A DNA stretch of 64,000 bases, taken from the NCBI RefSeq assembly GCF_022965805.1, contig NC_133108.1:41920051-41984050 (forward strand), in the 5' to 3' direction. The stretch comes from Primulina eburnea. Lineage: Eukaryota; Streptophyta; Magnoliopsida; Lamiales; Gesneriaceae. The position numbers were made by a program, and so were the translations under genes. Positions 12,999 through 25,300 of this stretch are shown here, one piece after another (the first letter of the stretch is position 1; each line of letters opens with the position of its first letter). Below the pieces are notes generated by a model. That model was not told the origin of the DNA, searched no databases, and saw nothing but the letters and a program-made list of their open reading frames with translations.

Positions 12999-13904
12999 TT
13001 CATCATTGTCGTGGTCGTCGAAAAATATACTAGTATATATATGATTTATAATATATATACTTATTTTTTGTTTAATTAATGATAGTTTCTCCATAATTTA
13101 AAAAAGTTATTTTTTGTTTAATTAATGATAGTTTCTCCGTAATTTAAAAAACTTATTTTTTGTTTAATTAATGATAGTTTAAAAATGCGGTTTATTTTTA
13201 TTTATGTATATTTTAATGTATGTAACATAAATTTTAATTTTTCATTTAAACCATATAAAAAACATTGATCTCAAATAAATAAATACCGATAAATTTAGTG
13301 ATTACGACTTGATTTCCTACATTCATCATATATATAAAAAAATGTCGAATATATAATAAATATAATTATATTGAGGGGCAATATTTGTCGAAAGCAGTCG
13401 AAACTTGGTGTTAAAATTCGATTTAAAATATTTGTGTAATAATACTAACATTACTTAAACGACAAAAGTCATAGATATTCTTTTTCAATTTCTTAACAAG
13501 GTCCACGGCTTCTAATTCCTGCATGGAAAATACCCATTCAGGCAAAGGATCAAAATTCATTGTTCGAGGATTTAAAATACCCAAAAAAAGGAAAAATAAA
13601 AAGATCATAACCAGGGACGGAGCCACATATCTAAATAAAGATCGGTAACCCAATTTTTTTTTAAAAAAAAATTATATATAAATTTTGGATTAATATAATA
13701 TTAGTCTGGATAGATCAATTTAAAATATATAAGATTATAGAGTTTAAAATTCTGACGGAACAGAACCATATTCCTAGTTCCGCGATTCAGCATAACTCAG
13801 AAATAATTAAATCTCATAAGACATACGAGCATGGGTAAATGAAAACGAACTATGGAGCGTGCAGGCAGCCCTCCTCCAAGGAATCCAAGATCTCAAAGCA
13901 AAGA
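12999..13904. other. AT-rich intergenic region, small tandem repeats
   Basis: At 13070-13185 a unit containing TTATTTTTTGTTTAATTAAT is repeated three times. The segment around 13610-13800 begins with GGGACGGAGCCA, a motif often seen at the ends of plant repeats, but I could not define the element. No gene is supported. Confidence 0.45.
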
Positions 13905-14030
13905 CAGCACAAAGAAACCATGAAACTCAGGATGGATAGCGCCGGCGAGATGATCTGATCTATCACCCGAGAGTTGTAAGCAAGATCGCCGGCGCTATCC
14001 CTCCTGAGCTTAGCGGGTTCTCCATACTTT
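13905..14030 (-). ncRNA. MIR390: MIR390 precursor (miR390 hairpin)
   Basis: The complement of 13991-14011 is identical over all 21 nt to the conserved mature miR390 (it starts AAGCTCAGGAGGG and ends GCGCC). The other arm, the complement of 13921-13941, matches the conserved miR390* (it starts CGCTATCCATCC). The arms pair through a loop of about 45 nt, and the stem continues outward past both arms, as in known MIR390 hairpins. In plants miR390 loads AGO7 and cuts TAS3 transcripts, triggering the tasiRNAs that restrain ARF2/ARF3/ARF4. The precursor is on the minus strand, with a TATA box about 90 bases upstream. It is flanked by MITE copies at 12.8 and 14.6 kb but not invaded by them. Confidence 0.96.
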
Positions 14031-14110
14031 AATCAAGCGGAAATCGGCATCAGTATTATATTCAGAAATAAAAATGAGGGTTGAGGGAGAAATGAATGCA
14101 AATTGGGGGA

Positions 14111-14120
14111 GTATTTATAG
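14111..14120 (-). promoter_or_regulatory. TATA box of the MIR390 transcript
   Basis: The minus strand reads CTATAAATAC, a canonical plant TATA box, about 80-90 bases upstream of the miR390 hairpin base. Transcription would start near 14080-14090. The assignment to MIR390 is inferred from orientation and spacing. Confidence 0.7.
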
Positions 14121-14562
14121 CAGCAAAGTAACGTGGGGATATATTACTTGTTCCCTCGAGAAGGAGCTCCCTGCCTTTGGAAATCTTTGACTAGATTTTA
14201 TAATGTATCTCATTTTTTAAGTAATATTAATAAAATATCTGCTCTTGTATTATATATAAAAAGCTAATTTAATTTGTTTAATATTTTTTGTTAGGGTTTG
14301 TTTTCTTTTATAAATAATAGTAATGGTATTAATTTTTTTACGGGGAAGAGATAATTTAGGAAAGCAAATTTGTATGTTATTGGAGATTAAAAATAGTTAA
14401 TGCAAGAGTTTAAATGTTCAATATTTTTATATAATAGAAATCATAAAAGAGAGTATATTTTTTGACTTTAGACATATCAAGATACTAAGATCTCATTTTT
14501 ATGTCACCTCTTGTTTGATACACAATATCCAATATTTTCATAATCGGATCGATTTAGTTTAA

Positions 14563-14744
14563 GAGTGAATCTCATGTGAGACCGTCTCACGGGTCATAAT
14601 CCGTGAGACGGGTCAACCCTACCTATATTCACAATAAAAAGTAATACTGTTAGCATAAAAAGTAATATTTTTTCATGGGTGACCCAAATAAGATATCCGT
14701 CTCACAAATATGATCCGTGAGACCGTCTCACACAAGTTTTTGCC
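14563..14744 (+). repeat. Palindrome-ended MITE-like repeat, copy 3
   Basis: A well-preserved copy. It starts with TCTCATGTGAGACCGTCTCAC and ends with GTGAGACCGTCTCAC followed by ACAAGTTTTTGCC. The internal unit AAAAAGTAATA is repeated. Confidence 0.9.
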
Positions 14745-15810
14745 TTAGCTTAAAGACAATTCAATCGGTTGAACTGACAGTCAAACCGAAAAACAGTTGT
14801 ATTATATAAAATAATAATATAATATCATTAATGATATATTTTAAATTATATAGATTTTAAATATGTATATAAATAATAAAAAAGATATATTTATCCAAAT
14901 TTATATTTAAACTTACATATAAGATGTATATAAGCGTCAAATAATTCAAAAAAACCCGGTTGGCTGGTTTTCCGGAAGGTTTTTGGTTGGTTTTGACCGA
15001 TTTTAGACATTTTTACCGCCAAACAAATTTTTAGGGTGTTTCATATCGAACTCGTGACCGGTTCGGGTTGAGCCGATCGATGTGATCCGATTCTAGAAAC
15101 ACTGATAGTATTCTTTTGGGAGTAATATTTTTATCTTCTTATTGTAGAAATTATTTTTTTTATTGTGTTAGGAAAATAATTACACAAATAGTCATTATTT
15201 TCCGTCTTAAATATAGATTAGATGGATACGTTTCACGGATAGATATGTCTCATAAAAAATTTACTCAAACAAATAAACAAATCTACGAGACTTAAGTTAA
15301 AAAAATCATTGTTTATTAATTAAATTAGAAATATATGAAAATATAGTTAAAACAAATATAATAAACGATGTGCACTAGCAGACATTAATTTATTAATCAT
15401 GTCATAATTTATTGAGCATATTATTTAATTTAAAACACTATTAAAAAAAATCTTCGACTTAACTTTTAATGTTTATGACTGAAAAAAAAATTGACAAATC
15501 ATATAACCAAAAATGGTAATTTTCTAGTTAGACAATAATGATTACTGACTAAAGTCCATTTATAAGTTAAAAAATATGTAGTAAAGGTCTCTGCCGACTA
15601 CTTTTTTTGGTTGAAAATCAGAGTATTTTTGTGGTTGAATTATTAGAATTAAAAGGTCCAATTCTATTTTCTTACTTCATCATTACTTTCCTTTTGTTCC
15701 ACTAATCTTCGGGTCAATTATGAACCAAAAATCTTGGGTCCTTTTGGTCCATAGATTCTAATTTCCAAGAAAAAAAAGATGGTTTAACAACTTATAATCA
15801 ATATAATAAT

Positions 15811-15993
15811 AGAGTAGGTCTAATGTGAGACGTCTCACAGATCTTAATCTGTGAGACGGATCAACCCTACCCTTATTCACAATATAAAGTAATACTCCTA
15901 GCATAAAAAGTAATATTTTTCCATGGATGATTCAAATAAGATATCCGTCTCACAAATACGACCCGTGAGACCGTCTCACACAAGTTTTTGCCA
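15811..15993 (+). repeat. Palindrome-ended MITE-like repeat, copy 4
   Basis: Same layout as copy 3. The left palindrome is shortened (GTGAGACGTCTCAC) and the right one is complete. Confidence 0.88.
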
Positions 15994-16420
15994 TAATAAT
16001 AATAGTGAATACCCCATTATCAAGTTAAACGTCGCAATCTTACAATTAATCGGACAACTTAACCAAAGTTTAAGATATAATTTTAAATAATAAAGTAGAT
16101 TTTCGATAACATTAAATTATATATCATATAATAATCTTTGCAAAATTTATAATCATTAGTACTTTTAGTTGATCACGAAAACTTTATGTGAAATATTTCA
16201 CAGTATGAATATTTTTATAAAATAATATGTGTTTCTAACTTAAATATTTATATAAAATAAAATAAAGACAAGAATGACTAGACAAATCTGAGAGACCCGT
16301 ACCCCTCTATCTAGGTCTTGGTTATAGGCAACAGAATCGACTCCAAAGTCTTTGAGTGATCTTGATCTCTTACCCTGCTTGTGTTCAGTATACGATAAAA
16401 AAAAATTGAAAAGTAAGTTT

Positions 16421-16590
16421 TTTGTGAGACGATCTCATGAATCTTTATATATGAGACAGATCAATCTTATCGATATTCACAGTAAAAAGTAATACTTTTA
16501 TCATAAAAAATAATTTTTCTTCATAGATGATCAAAAAAGATATCCGTCTCACAAAATACGACTCGTGATATCGTCTCACACGAGTTTTTC
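16421..16590 (+). repeat. Palindrome-ended MITE-like repeat, copy 5 (diverged)
   Basis: Same family with several substitutions in both palindromes (GTGAGACGATCTCAT on the left, GTGATATCGTCTCAC on the right). Confidence 0.8.
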
Positions 16591-17223
16591 AATCTATATA
16601 TATATGGCAAATTTAAATATTTCATTTTTTAGATATTTAATACATAATATCAAAATATCGAGATTTCTGGGAAAAAAATCATTTATTATTTATGATTTTT
16701 TATTTTTTTCAAAATCATGATTGTAATATGCGAACTTAAAAAATTAAACTTCTCAAATAATCGGGTGGTGCGATCAAAATCTTTTATCGAGGACAGTTTT
16801 CAAAACAGAATCAGTCGGATATAATCACAAATATAAAGATGATAATAAATAATAATATTGGAGATATTTGTAATGATTTATTTAAACATATAAAAGAGAG
16901 ACATCAAATAATTAAAAAATATTTATAATGATAAAAATAATAAGGCTGAAATAGTATAAATAATCACTTAAATAATATTCGTCTTTTTGTTTAGGTAGCA
17001 AAATTTTATAATCAAGATATTTAACTATTTTATCTCGACGAATAAATAGAGATATATATACATCATAAACTTCGTCTTGAAAAAACTCTTGGTTTTGGAT
17101 ATAGATTTATTTTGAGTTGAACTTTATCTTTTTTTTATTATTATTTAATGAAGTTACTTCCATTAAAAAGAGTAATAATACAATATATCAAATATTACCT
17201 AATCAAACTTACTTAAACTGCAA

Positions 17224-17529
17224 TTAAGTTACATCAATAGAACTAGAAAAACATCGAAGTAAGAAGATCTTAATCTTCTTAATTGTTGCGTCAATATTTA
17301 GTTTCTTTTTTTCAAACATGATTTTGTTTCTTACATTCCAGACATGGTAAATCGTAGCTGCAAGAGCCGAGCATCTCATCTTTGCCAGCGTCGAGCTCCC
17401 TCGATACACACCTCTAAATGCTTTGAGTACCAATGTTTTTGCACCCATAATTTTTTTCATGCCAAGCCAGTGACGAATTCCATTCCAAATACGTGCAGAA
17501 ATCGGGCATACGAAAGCAACATTAGACAA
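17224..17529 (-). mobile_element. LINE retrotransposon remnant (reverse-transcriptase C-terminal, zf-RVT region)
   Basis: A 101-residue frame contains PISARIWNGIRHWLGMKK and AATIYHVWNVRNKIMFEKKK, the signature of the C-terminal zinc-binding segment that follows the reverse transcriptase in plant LINE ORF2 proteins. The polymerase body is absent upstream and the upstream translation is broken by stops, so this is a 5'-truncated dead copy on the minus strand. Confidence 0.75.
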
Positions 17530-17764
17530 CTTGATGCATCTATATTAATCAATTTTATCCGTCAAAGTGACATCAACGTCAGATTACAGACATAGCTTAG
17601 AAAAATAAACATTCATTTTCTTTGTTAAAGGACAAATAGATTAAAACCATAATTCCTTAATCTTAAATTTTTTTTAAAAAAAAATCATTGTACTATCAAA
17701 TTTTATAACACCAAATTCATGTTCTTATGATTTGGCTTTTTGTTAAGAGTTTTAAATACATAAT

Positions 17765-17946
17765 AAGTGAGTTTCATGTGAGATCGTTTCACGGATCTTA
17801 ATCTGTGAGACGGGTCAACCTTATTCATATTCACAATAAAAAGTAATACTCTTAACATAGAAAATAATATTTTTTCATGGATATCCCAAATAAGATATTC
17901 GTCTCACAAATACGACCCGTGAGACCGTCTCACACAAGTTTTGCCA
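17765..17946 (+). repeat. Palindrome-ended MITE-like repeat, copy 6
   Basis: Same family and orientation as copies 3-5. The right palindrome is intact and the left has two substitutions. Confidence 0.88.
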
Positions 17947-18027
17947 TATATTTTTTCGATTTGATCGTTGATATCGAAATTAATTTATTATTTTATTATA
18001 AAAAATATATAAATATGTATTCAAATA

Positions 18028-18208
18028 AGAGTAGGTCTCATGTGAGACCGTCTCCCGGATATCAATCTGTGAGACGGGTCAATCCTACCCATATTCACCA
18101 CAAAAAGTAGTACTCTTAGCATAAAAAGCAATACTATTTTATGGATTACCCAAATAAAGATCCGTCTCACAAAATTTGACCCGTGAGACCGTCTCACACA
18201 AGTTTTTG
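18028..18208 (+). repeat. Palindrome-ended MITE-like repeat, copy 7
   Basis: Only about 80 bases after copy 6 and in the same orientation. Both palindromes are recognisable (GTGAGACCGTCTCCC and GTGAGACCGTCTCAC). Confidence 0.88.
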
Positions 18209-18779
18209 ACTTCAAATAATAATGTACTCTAAGAAATAATATCGAATTAGAAAAGGGACCATATCTATTAAGACTCACCCACTCACCCTCCTCTCCCACT
18301 CTCATGCAAACATATTTATTAACTTCCAGGGTAATTACCACTCCACCAGATCAAAGATGTGGTGGTGGGAGCTCTCATGCACGAACTTTTGTCTACAAAT
18401 TTTTTTTTATAATAGGAATATATTTATTTGTGGGGTGCATAAATTTCAGAATTTGCCGGCTATCTCCTGATAACGTTAATCCAAAATAAAATAAATAAAT
18501 TGTTATTTAAAATATACAACGAATAAAGCAGAAATTTGATAAACAAATTTGAAAATTGAAACAGTAGACAAAAGACAAAATATATCGAAATAGATTTATC
18601 TTTCTGAAATGCAACAAGAAATGTCGATTCTGCACAAGAAAAAATAGCATAAACCAAACCGGGACTTCTAATCTTTTGCAAAGTTCTGAAAATAGATTTG
18701 TTCCGACTTTTGCTTCGAAGATCACAACCGACTATTGTTTTCTCAGGATATAATGGGTAAACCTGTAGCAAATGATACA

Positions 18780-19440
18780 TTTTGAAAGAGGCCGGATCAT
18801 CCCCGGGATATAAAATGACAAGTCCAAATTATGGTAGGATGACGGAAAGGGCTCATGAGTTGCAAAGCAAGTAAGTATCCGGGAAGTCATCCACACGGAC
18901 AACCAGAAGCCCGAGCTCTCAGACAAATTCCCGGCTAATGACTCGCTACCGGGAAGTCTCAATAGTAGTGCCACACTCGAGTGCGAAAACATGTAAAATC
19001 TTACCTCGATAAACGTACCTACATAATCATACTAATTTGATGTGAAGGAAATGACATGAAGTTGATTTAACATGACTATAAGTGGTAGTTGACACTGAAA
19101 ACGAGGTCATTACCATCTTCTTTCCTATAAATATCATGTTCATTCTACATTAAACATGAGTGCACTCACCTATTCATACCAATAGCAATATTTTCTCTAA
19201 AGAGCTTTCTATTTTACAATTGTTGACTTAACATCAGAGTGGATACGCCAAACACTCCTCCGGGACCTATTCATGAGTTCATTTCTTTGTTCGCTGGTTA
19301 CGGTTGAAGCCATAATCACCAAGTTGTATCCCTTACTCATTTTTCTAAACATAAACCTTCATTCGATTCGGTGGATTGCCCCGACTTCGTTTACCCAATT
19401 CACTCAAATCGCATCAGCAAACTTAAACACAAATCCCTAC
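18780..19440 (+). mobile_element. Probable LTR-retrotransposon LTR remnant
   Basis: The segment has an LTR promoter-like TATAAATATC near 19126. It is followed by a GACTTAACATCAGAGTGGA motif that resembles the R-U5 region (GACTTGAGCGTCGGAGTG) of many plant Gypsy LTRs, and by a CTCCGGGACC stretch. No internal coding region or second LTR is visible nearby, so it may be a solo or truncated LTR. The boundaries are approximate. Confidence 0.4.
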
Positions 19441-19849
19441 AGCAACGACTGAAGTTTATCACAAACGGAAATTTGAGAGAAGGATATGCAGAGATGGATG
19501 CAAACTGGTTTAATTAGGACATCCGAAATGCCATTTAATAGACTGTACGAAAAGCTAACCGATCCAACCCATGCGAAAGGTCAGTCGCTCATATTTAACT
19601 CACTCGTACTAATTTTATTTTTCTATGTGACATAAACTAGTCGTTCTATATTTACGTTCTTCACTTAAAATATGACTTGTTTAATTAACCCATATAATAT
19701 GTTTGTCCAATTTCCATTCGCTACACAATGGAAAATCCCAATCATTTCACCAACATCCAACATGAATTTTATACTCACTCTATCAAAAAATATTTCAAAG
19801 CGTTATAATTTCCTTCAGTTAAATATTTTCTATAATCGGAATTCAATTT

Positions 19850-19922
19850 TATTTAAAAATTTTATAAATATATATATATATATTATATATATATATATAA
19901 TCGGAATTCAATTTTATTTAAA

Positions 19923-19990
<68 letters not shown>

Positions 19991-19992
19991 AT
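19850..19992. repeat. (TA)n/(TG)n microsatellite with duplicated flank
   Basis: Two TA-rich tracts end in a (TG)n run. A unit of about 35 bp containing TAATCGGAATTCAATTTTAT appears at about 19832 and again at about 19899, so the tract arose with a local direct duplication. Short ORFs here are translations of the microsatellite. Confidence 0.9.
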
Positions 19993-20645
19993 GTTGATTT
20001 CAACCTTCGTTTTCTTGAGAAAATATTGCCCTGAAAGAAATTAAGTATTGTGAATGCCATGGTCCCTCTTGCGAAACCAAACCTAATTAATTTAAATACG
20101 TGCAAGTGCAATGATGATCGGTTTGATGACAGTGAGTGGGGGCTCGTACGTAGTAACGTGTTAGCTCAAGTTACCTTAATGATATTTTTTAAAATTTTAA
20201 ATATAATAATTCATTTTTTTGTCAAATTAACATTGTCAACGTTACCATTAAATATATAATTGGAATACTATCTTCAAGACAACATTTGATATCTCTGTAG
20301 TAAGGATATAACAAATCAACAATAAAAAGAGAAAAAAATGAATATATTTATGTGATATTTTATAAAAATTTATACGTATTTTTTAAAATATAAAATTCGA
20401 CTTTAACAATTATATTGGATTTATTTTTCTAAAAATAAATTTTTGCCCATGAATTGCAATTCCTGCTTCCGCAAATGGGTCCTTGCTCCCTCGAGCACCA
20501 GTGCACCACAAATATATTCCTATAATTGCTATAATTTAATGCCGTGGTCCCTCTGGAGTCTGGTCTTAATTAATTAATTTTAAAATAAAGTTTTATATAA
20601 TTTTAAATAGTCTCTGTTTCAAGCATAGGGTGACTTGACACGTGA
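19993..20645. other. AT-rich intergenic region, nothing recognised
   Basis: No coding frame, RNA or complete repeat was identified between the microsatellite and the TBL pseudogene. Confidence 0.5.
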
Positions 20646-22120
20646 TCAATCATTAATATAGGCGTAAAGGATCTCAAGGCACTCCCGGAACACACTACAC
20701 ACCAATGCACAGAATCTGGATAGCTCGTTGGATCTCTCAGTCGCTTCTTCGCTTACATTGTGATAAAACTCTCGAAAAATGGATGGATGAGCATCCCTCC
20801 TGTTATCTGACATTTGTATTATTTTCAGATACTCGACGTTCAGGCCTCTCGTCGCCAGCCTCCGTATTGCCGATTCGGCTGCGTGCATGAAGCTGCGATT
20901 CGTGGTGATTACTGAAAACCCCATGCCCCTCGTCTATAATAGGCTTATTTGTATCGTAGCAGTTTTGCTCATTCTTCCAATCTTTACCCCTGCCATGTTA
21001 ACGAACCATACTCGACGTACTTAATTAACATATATTAAACAATTACAAAATTTAAATATTTAGCAGTTAGCATTATAATTCATACGTACACTCGATGATA
21101 AGGTGACAAGCTCACGAAGAACAACTTTGTTTTCGTTTGGACTTCGTTTGATATTAAACTCCAACCAATCTGACCATATATGTGTTTAGTGCCATTTCGT
21201 AGAGGGGCAGACTCATTTCTTCCACATCGTTGTAGATCGAATCGGAGCTCTCAAAGGAAGACCATCTGATGTAATGCACGTATCAGATACAGGTAAATAT
21301 TGAATTAAGAAAAGTGACTTGTGCTATTGGTTTCTTGGAATTTACTTACAAGATTGTCATGTGTGTTGTTGCCACCAATACGATTATATCTGCATCGTTC
21401 CAGGGCCTAGCACATCTTTCAATAGCCATGACTCTAATTACGCCATTATCTTGCTGGTGGACGTGTTGAACATGGCTTTTAGATTCAACTAGAAATGGAG
21501 ACCGATAAAACCCTATGCTGGCGTTGCATTCCTTCATGTATATAAACCAAGAAAATTGTTTAAACCCGTTATAAGTATGAACATATTATAAATTTAGAGC
21601 AAACAGGATTCTTTCTTACATTCGCCTCAAGGTTGATTAAATTCCCCATTCTGATGACTGATATAGATGAGGATGAGCTAAGAGTCGACTCAATCAAGCA
21701 CAAAGCATTTATGTCCATTAGTTCATGTTCAAAGAATCGCCCACAAACACAATCCTTTTCCCTCTAATATTCTCCAAGAATTTTGTGCGATTCAACCTTC
21801 AAACATGCATAGAATACAAACAGTCAAAATACATATTTCGATCTACAAAGTACATATAGTTTGTGGGATAGTTGGAGGTTGAGTAAATTATATTTACATA
21901 TTAAATTTTTTGAATTGCATTGTTACCGCCAATAATACATGATAATGCAATGGAACGGTATATATCTCGGTCCTAGCGTACAACTGTAATTAGAATCAAA
22001 TTCATATGTTTGATTCCCAGGAACTAAAGTTGGCGCAACTATCAGAAATGAAATGAGTTGTTATATGACAGCAATGGCACTTACAATCCTGTGTAGTTGT
22101 TATAGAAAGGTGATGGTATA

Positions 22121-22303
22121 TGTTAATGATCGTAATATTGATCTCAAAATTATTGAGTTTGTGTACAGGATGCTCTGTATTTATACATGTTCTGGTGGCT
22201 AGCTAATTATTGACCTACTGTACAATGGCATTAAATCGTTATTGACTAAGAACTTAGTTGACTAGCACACTGGTAGTTGGCAGACTTGGTAGACTATGTA
22301 ACA
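22121..22303 (-). repeat. 3' LTR of Copia copy A
   Basis: 183 bp, the same sequence as 26766-26948. It is the downstream (3') LTR in element orientation. Confidence 0.95.
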
Positions 22304-22310
22304 TCCCCCC

Positions 22311-25300
22311 TCAAGCTCGGAGTAAATTCATCATGCCGAGCTTGGACACCAAGACATGATGCTGATCAGAACCAAGTGCTTTGGTTAGTATATCCGCAGG
22401 TTGAGAGTGAGTGGGAATATGTGATGTAACAATGGTGTGATCCCGAATCTTCTCGCGGATGAAGTGACAGTCAATATCTATATGTTTAGTGCGTTCATGA
22501 TATAACGGGTTGGCGGCAATGTGAAGAGCAGCTTGATTGTCACAACGAAGTAAGGTGGGAGTCTCAAGATGTAACCCCATATCGGTTAGAAGACCGCGCA
22601 ACCACACAATCTCACAGGTTGTGAAAGCCATTGATCTGTATTCAGCTTCCGCTGAAGACCGAGAGATCGTGTTCTGTTTCTTGGATTTCCAAGATATAGG
22701 TGAGTCGCCAAGGGTAATAAGATAACCAGAAACTGATTTACGACTCATGGGGCAGGAGGCCCAATCTGAATCACAGTATGCATATAGGCGAAAATCACAA
22801 GAAGATGACAAGAAGATACCCATGCCTGGGGAACCTTTAAGGTAGCCAACTATCCTTTCAGCAGCACGCAAATGGGAAATCTTGGGTGTCTGCATGAATT
22901 GACTAAGGTGTTGGACTGCAAAGCAAATGTCTGGACGAGTAATTGTGAGGTAAATGAGACGGCCGATAAGCCGTTGAAACACGGTAGGATCAGAAAGAAG
23001 GGAGTCAGTTACAGTAGATCCACATGTTGATGCCAAGCTTTTATCGAATTCTGGTGTGGTTAACTTGAGGTGGTGTTCCATTGGAGTAGATTGAGGCTTA
23101 CAACCTGACAAGCCAACCTCAGAAATCAACTCAAGGGCATATTTACGTTGGTTTAAACATATTCCATGTTTTGACCGAGCTACTTCAAGACCCAAAAAAT
23201 ACTTGAGAGTGCCCAAGTCTTTAATCGCAAAGTGAGAGTGAAGATAAGTCTTCAAGACTTCTATAGAGGCAGAATCATTTCCTGAGATAACGATGTCATC
23301 GACATAAACCAGAAGAATGGTAATAAGTGTATCTTGACGTTTAATAAAGAGGGAATGATCATGTACAGACTGGACAAAACCATGCTGAATCATCACAGAA
23401 CAGAATTTGGAATTCCATTGGCGTGAAGCCTGTTTCAAACCGTATAAGGACTTCAGTAGTTTGCAAGCATGATTCGTTTTGTTTGGTTGCTCAAAACCTT
23501 GAGGAATAGACATGTAGATTTCTTCGGTAAGATCTCCTTGTAAAAAGGCATTAGTTACATCCATTTGGTATAGGGGCCACTGTTTTGCAGCAGCAATGGC
23601 AAGGAGGCAGCGGACAGATACGATTTTAGCAACCGGAGAAAATGTATCATGATAATCTATGCCGTATTGTTGAGTATAGCCCTTGGCAACAAGCCGAGCT
23701 TTGAACTTGTTTATGCTACCATCGGCATTGTACTTAATCTTGTAAATCCAACGGCAACCAACTGTTTTCTTGCCCGTAGGGAGGGGTACAATTGCCCATG
23801 TTTTGTTAGCCTCAAGGGCTGCAATTTCAACCTCCATGGCCTTCTTCCAGCGTGGATCAGCTGAAGCTTGTTTATAAGACGTTGGTTCTGTCAATTGAGA
23901 AATGGAAGCAAGAAAGGCCTGGTGTGATGGAGAGATATGATTGTAACTAAGGTATTTTGACAAAGCAAAAGGTATAGTAGCAGGATATGAAGTAGTTAAA
24001 GTAGAACAAATGAAATCTTTTGTCCAAATTGGTGGTTTGGACTGTCGGGAAGGGCGTTGAGGAGGAACACGAGGTGAAATCTGAGGAGTTGGGCTAGGTG
24101 GAGGATTGATCGAAGATGGGTGTAATACATCTTCATCATGAATATTAGAAGGCAGTGAGGGCCAAGGAGAAGATGTGGCAGACTTGGTTGAGGCTTCAAA
24201 TGGAAAAATATCCTCATGAAAGATTACATCTCGTGATACAACGAATTTGTTTGTTGAAGGATTAAGTAGTTTGAAACCTTTTTGATGAGGTGGAAAACCC
24301 AGAAAAATATAAGGGGTGGCTCGAACATCAAACTTATGACTGGGACGAAGATTGGTTGCATAACATAAACAACCTAGAACTTTAATATGATCAAATGTTG
24401 GAGCTTGCTTGAAAATGACTTCATATGGGGTTTTGTTCGCAAGGAGTGGAGTGGGAGTGCGATTTATCAAGTACACAGCGTGCAATACACATTCACCCCA
24501 ATATATATCAGGAATAGAACCTTGAAATTTGAGTGCACGAGCCACATTGAGGATGTGGCGGTGCTTACGTTCAACAAGCCCATTTTGTTGGGGCGTGTAT
24601 GAACATGAACTTTGATGGATGATTCCAAGAGAGGTGAAGAGAGCATGACACTCGGTGTTAAAAAATTCAGAACCATTATCAGTTCTAATATTCTGAATAT
24701 GGGTGTGAAAGTGATTGGAAACAAAGGCAAAAAAATGTTTTAGGATTCGAAAAGTATCAGACTTGAAGTGCATTAGGAATACCCATGTACATCTCGAAAA
24801 ATCATCTACGAGAGTCAAAAAATACTTAGCACCCTCATGAGTGGGTTCATGATATGGACCCCATATGTCCATGTGAACAAGATGAAAACAATGAGGGGAT
24901 TTATGTCGTGGAGCCGAGGGAAATGCAACACGAGTTTGTTTGGCAATGGGGCATATATGACAGTGGTGTGTGATTGTATGTGGTGAAATGAAGGGCAAAT
25001 ATTGTAAGCGAGTAAATGACATATGGCCAAATCTTTTGTGCCAAAGATCAATGCTATTATTCATGGAAGAAGAAGCATTACAAGTTTCAAACTTTCGTGT
25101 ATCAGGAGTAAGAGAAATACAGGGTGAATTATTGATAGATTGTGTGGTAACGTTGGTGATTTTGGTAGGGGAAGGACTTGTAAGATAATAGAGGCCATCT
25201 TTGAGTCTACCAATCCCCATTATCTTCCCAGTCAAGAGTTCCTGAAACAAACAAAATGATGGATAGAATATGACACAACATTGGTTTTCTTTGGTGAATT

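Larger units (their letters stand above)
14745..17223. other. AT-rich intergenic DNA between MITE copies
   Basis: Apart from repeat copies 4 and 5 I see only AT-rich sequence with no coding frame. A short GC-richer patch lies at about 14950-15110 without a recognisable feature. Confidence 0.5.

Noticed and set aside
13423..13653. 76-residue minus-strand frame with a hydrophobic start
   Set aside because: No known domain and AT-rich composition. The hydrophobic part comes from T-rich DNA and the region looks like repeat-derived sequence.
24970..25188. Plus-strand frames inside Copia copy A
   Set aside because: Shadows of the minus-strand gag-pol frame.
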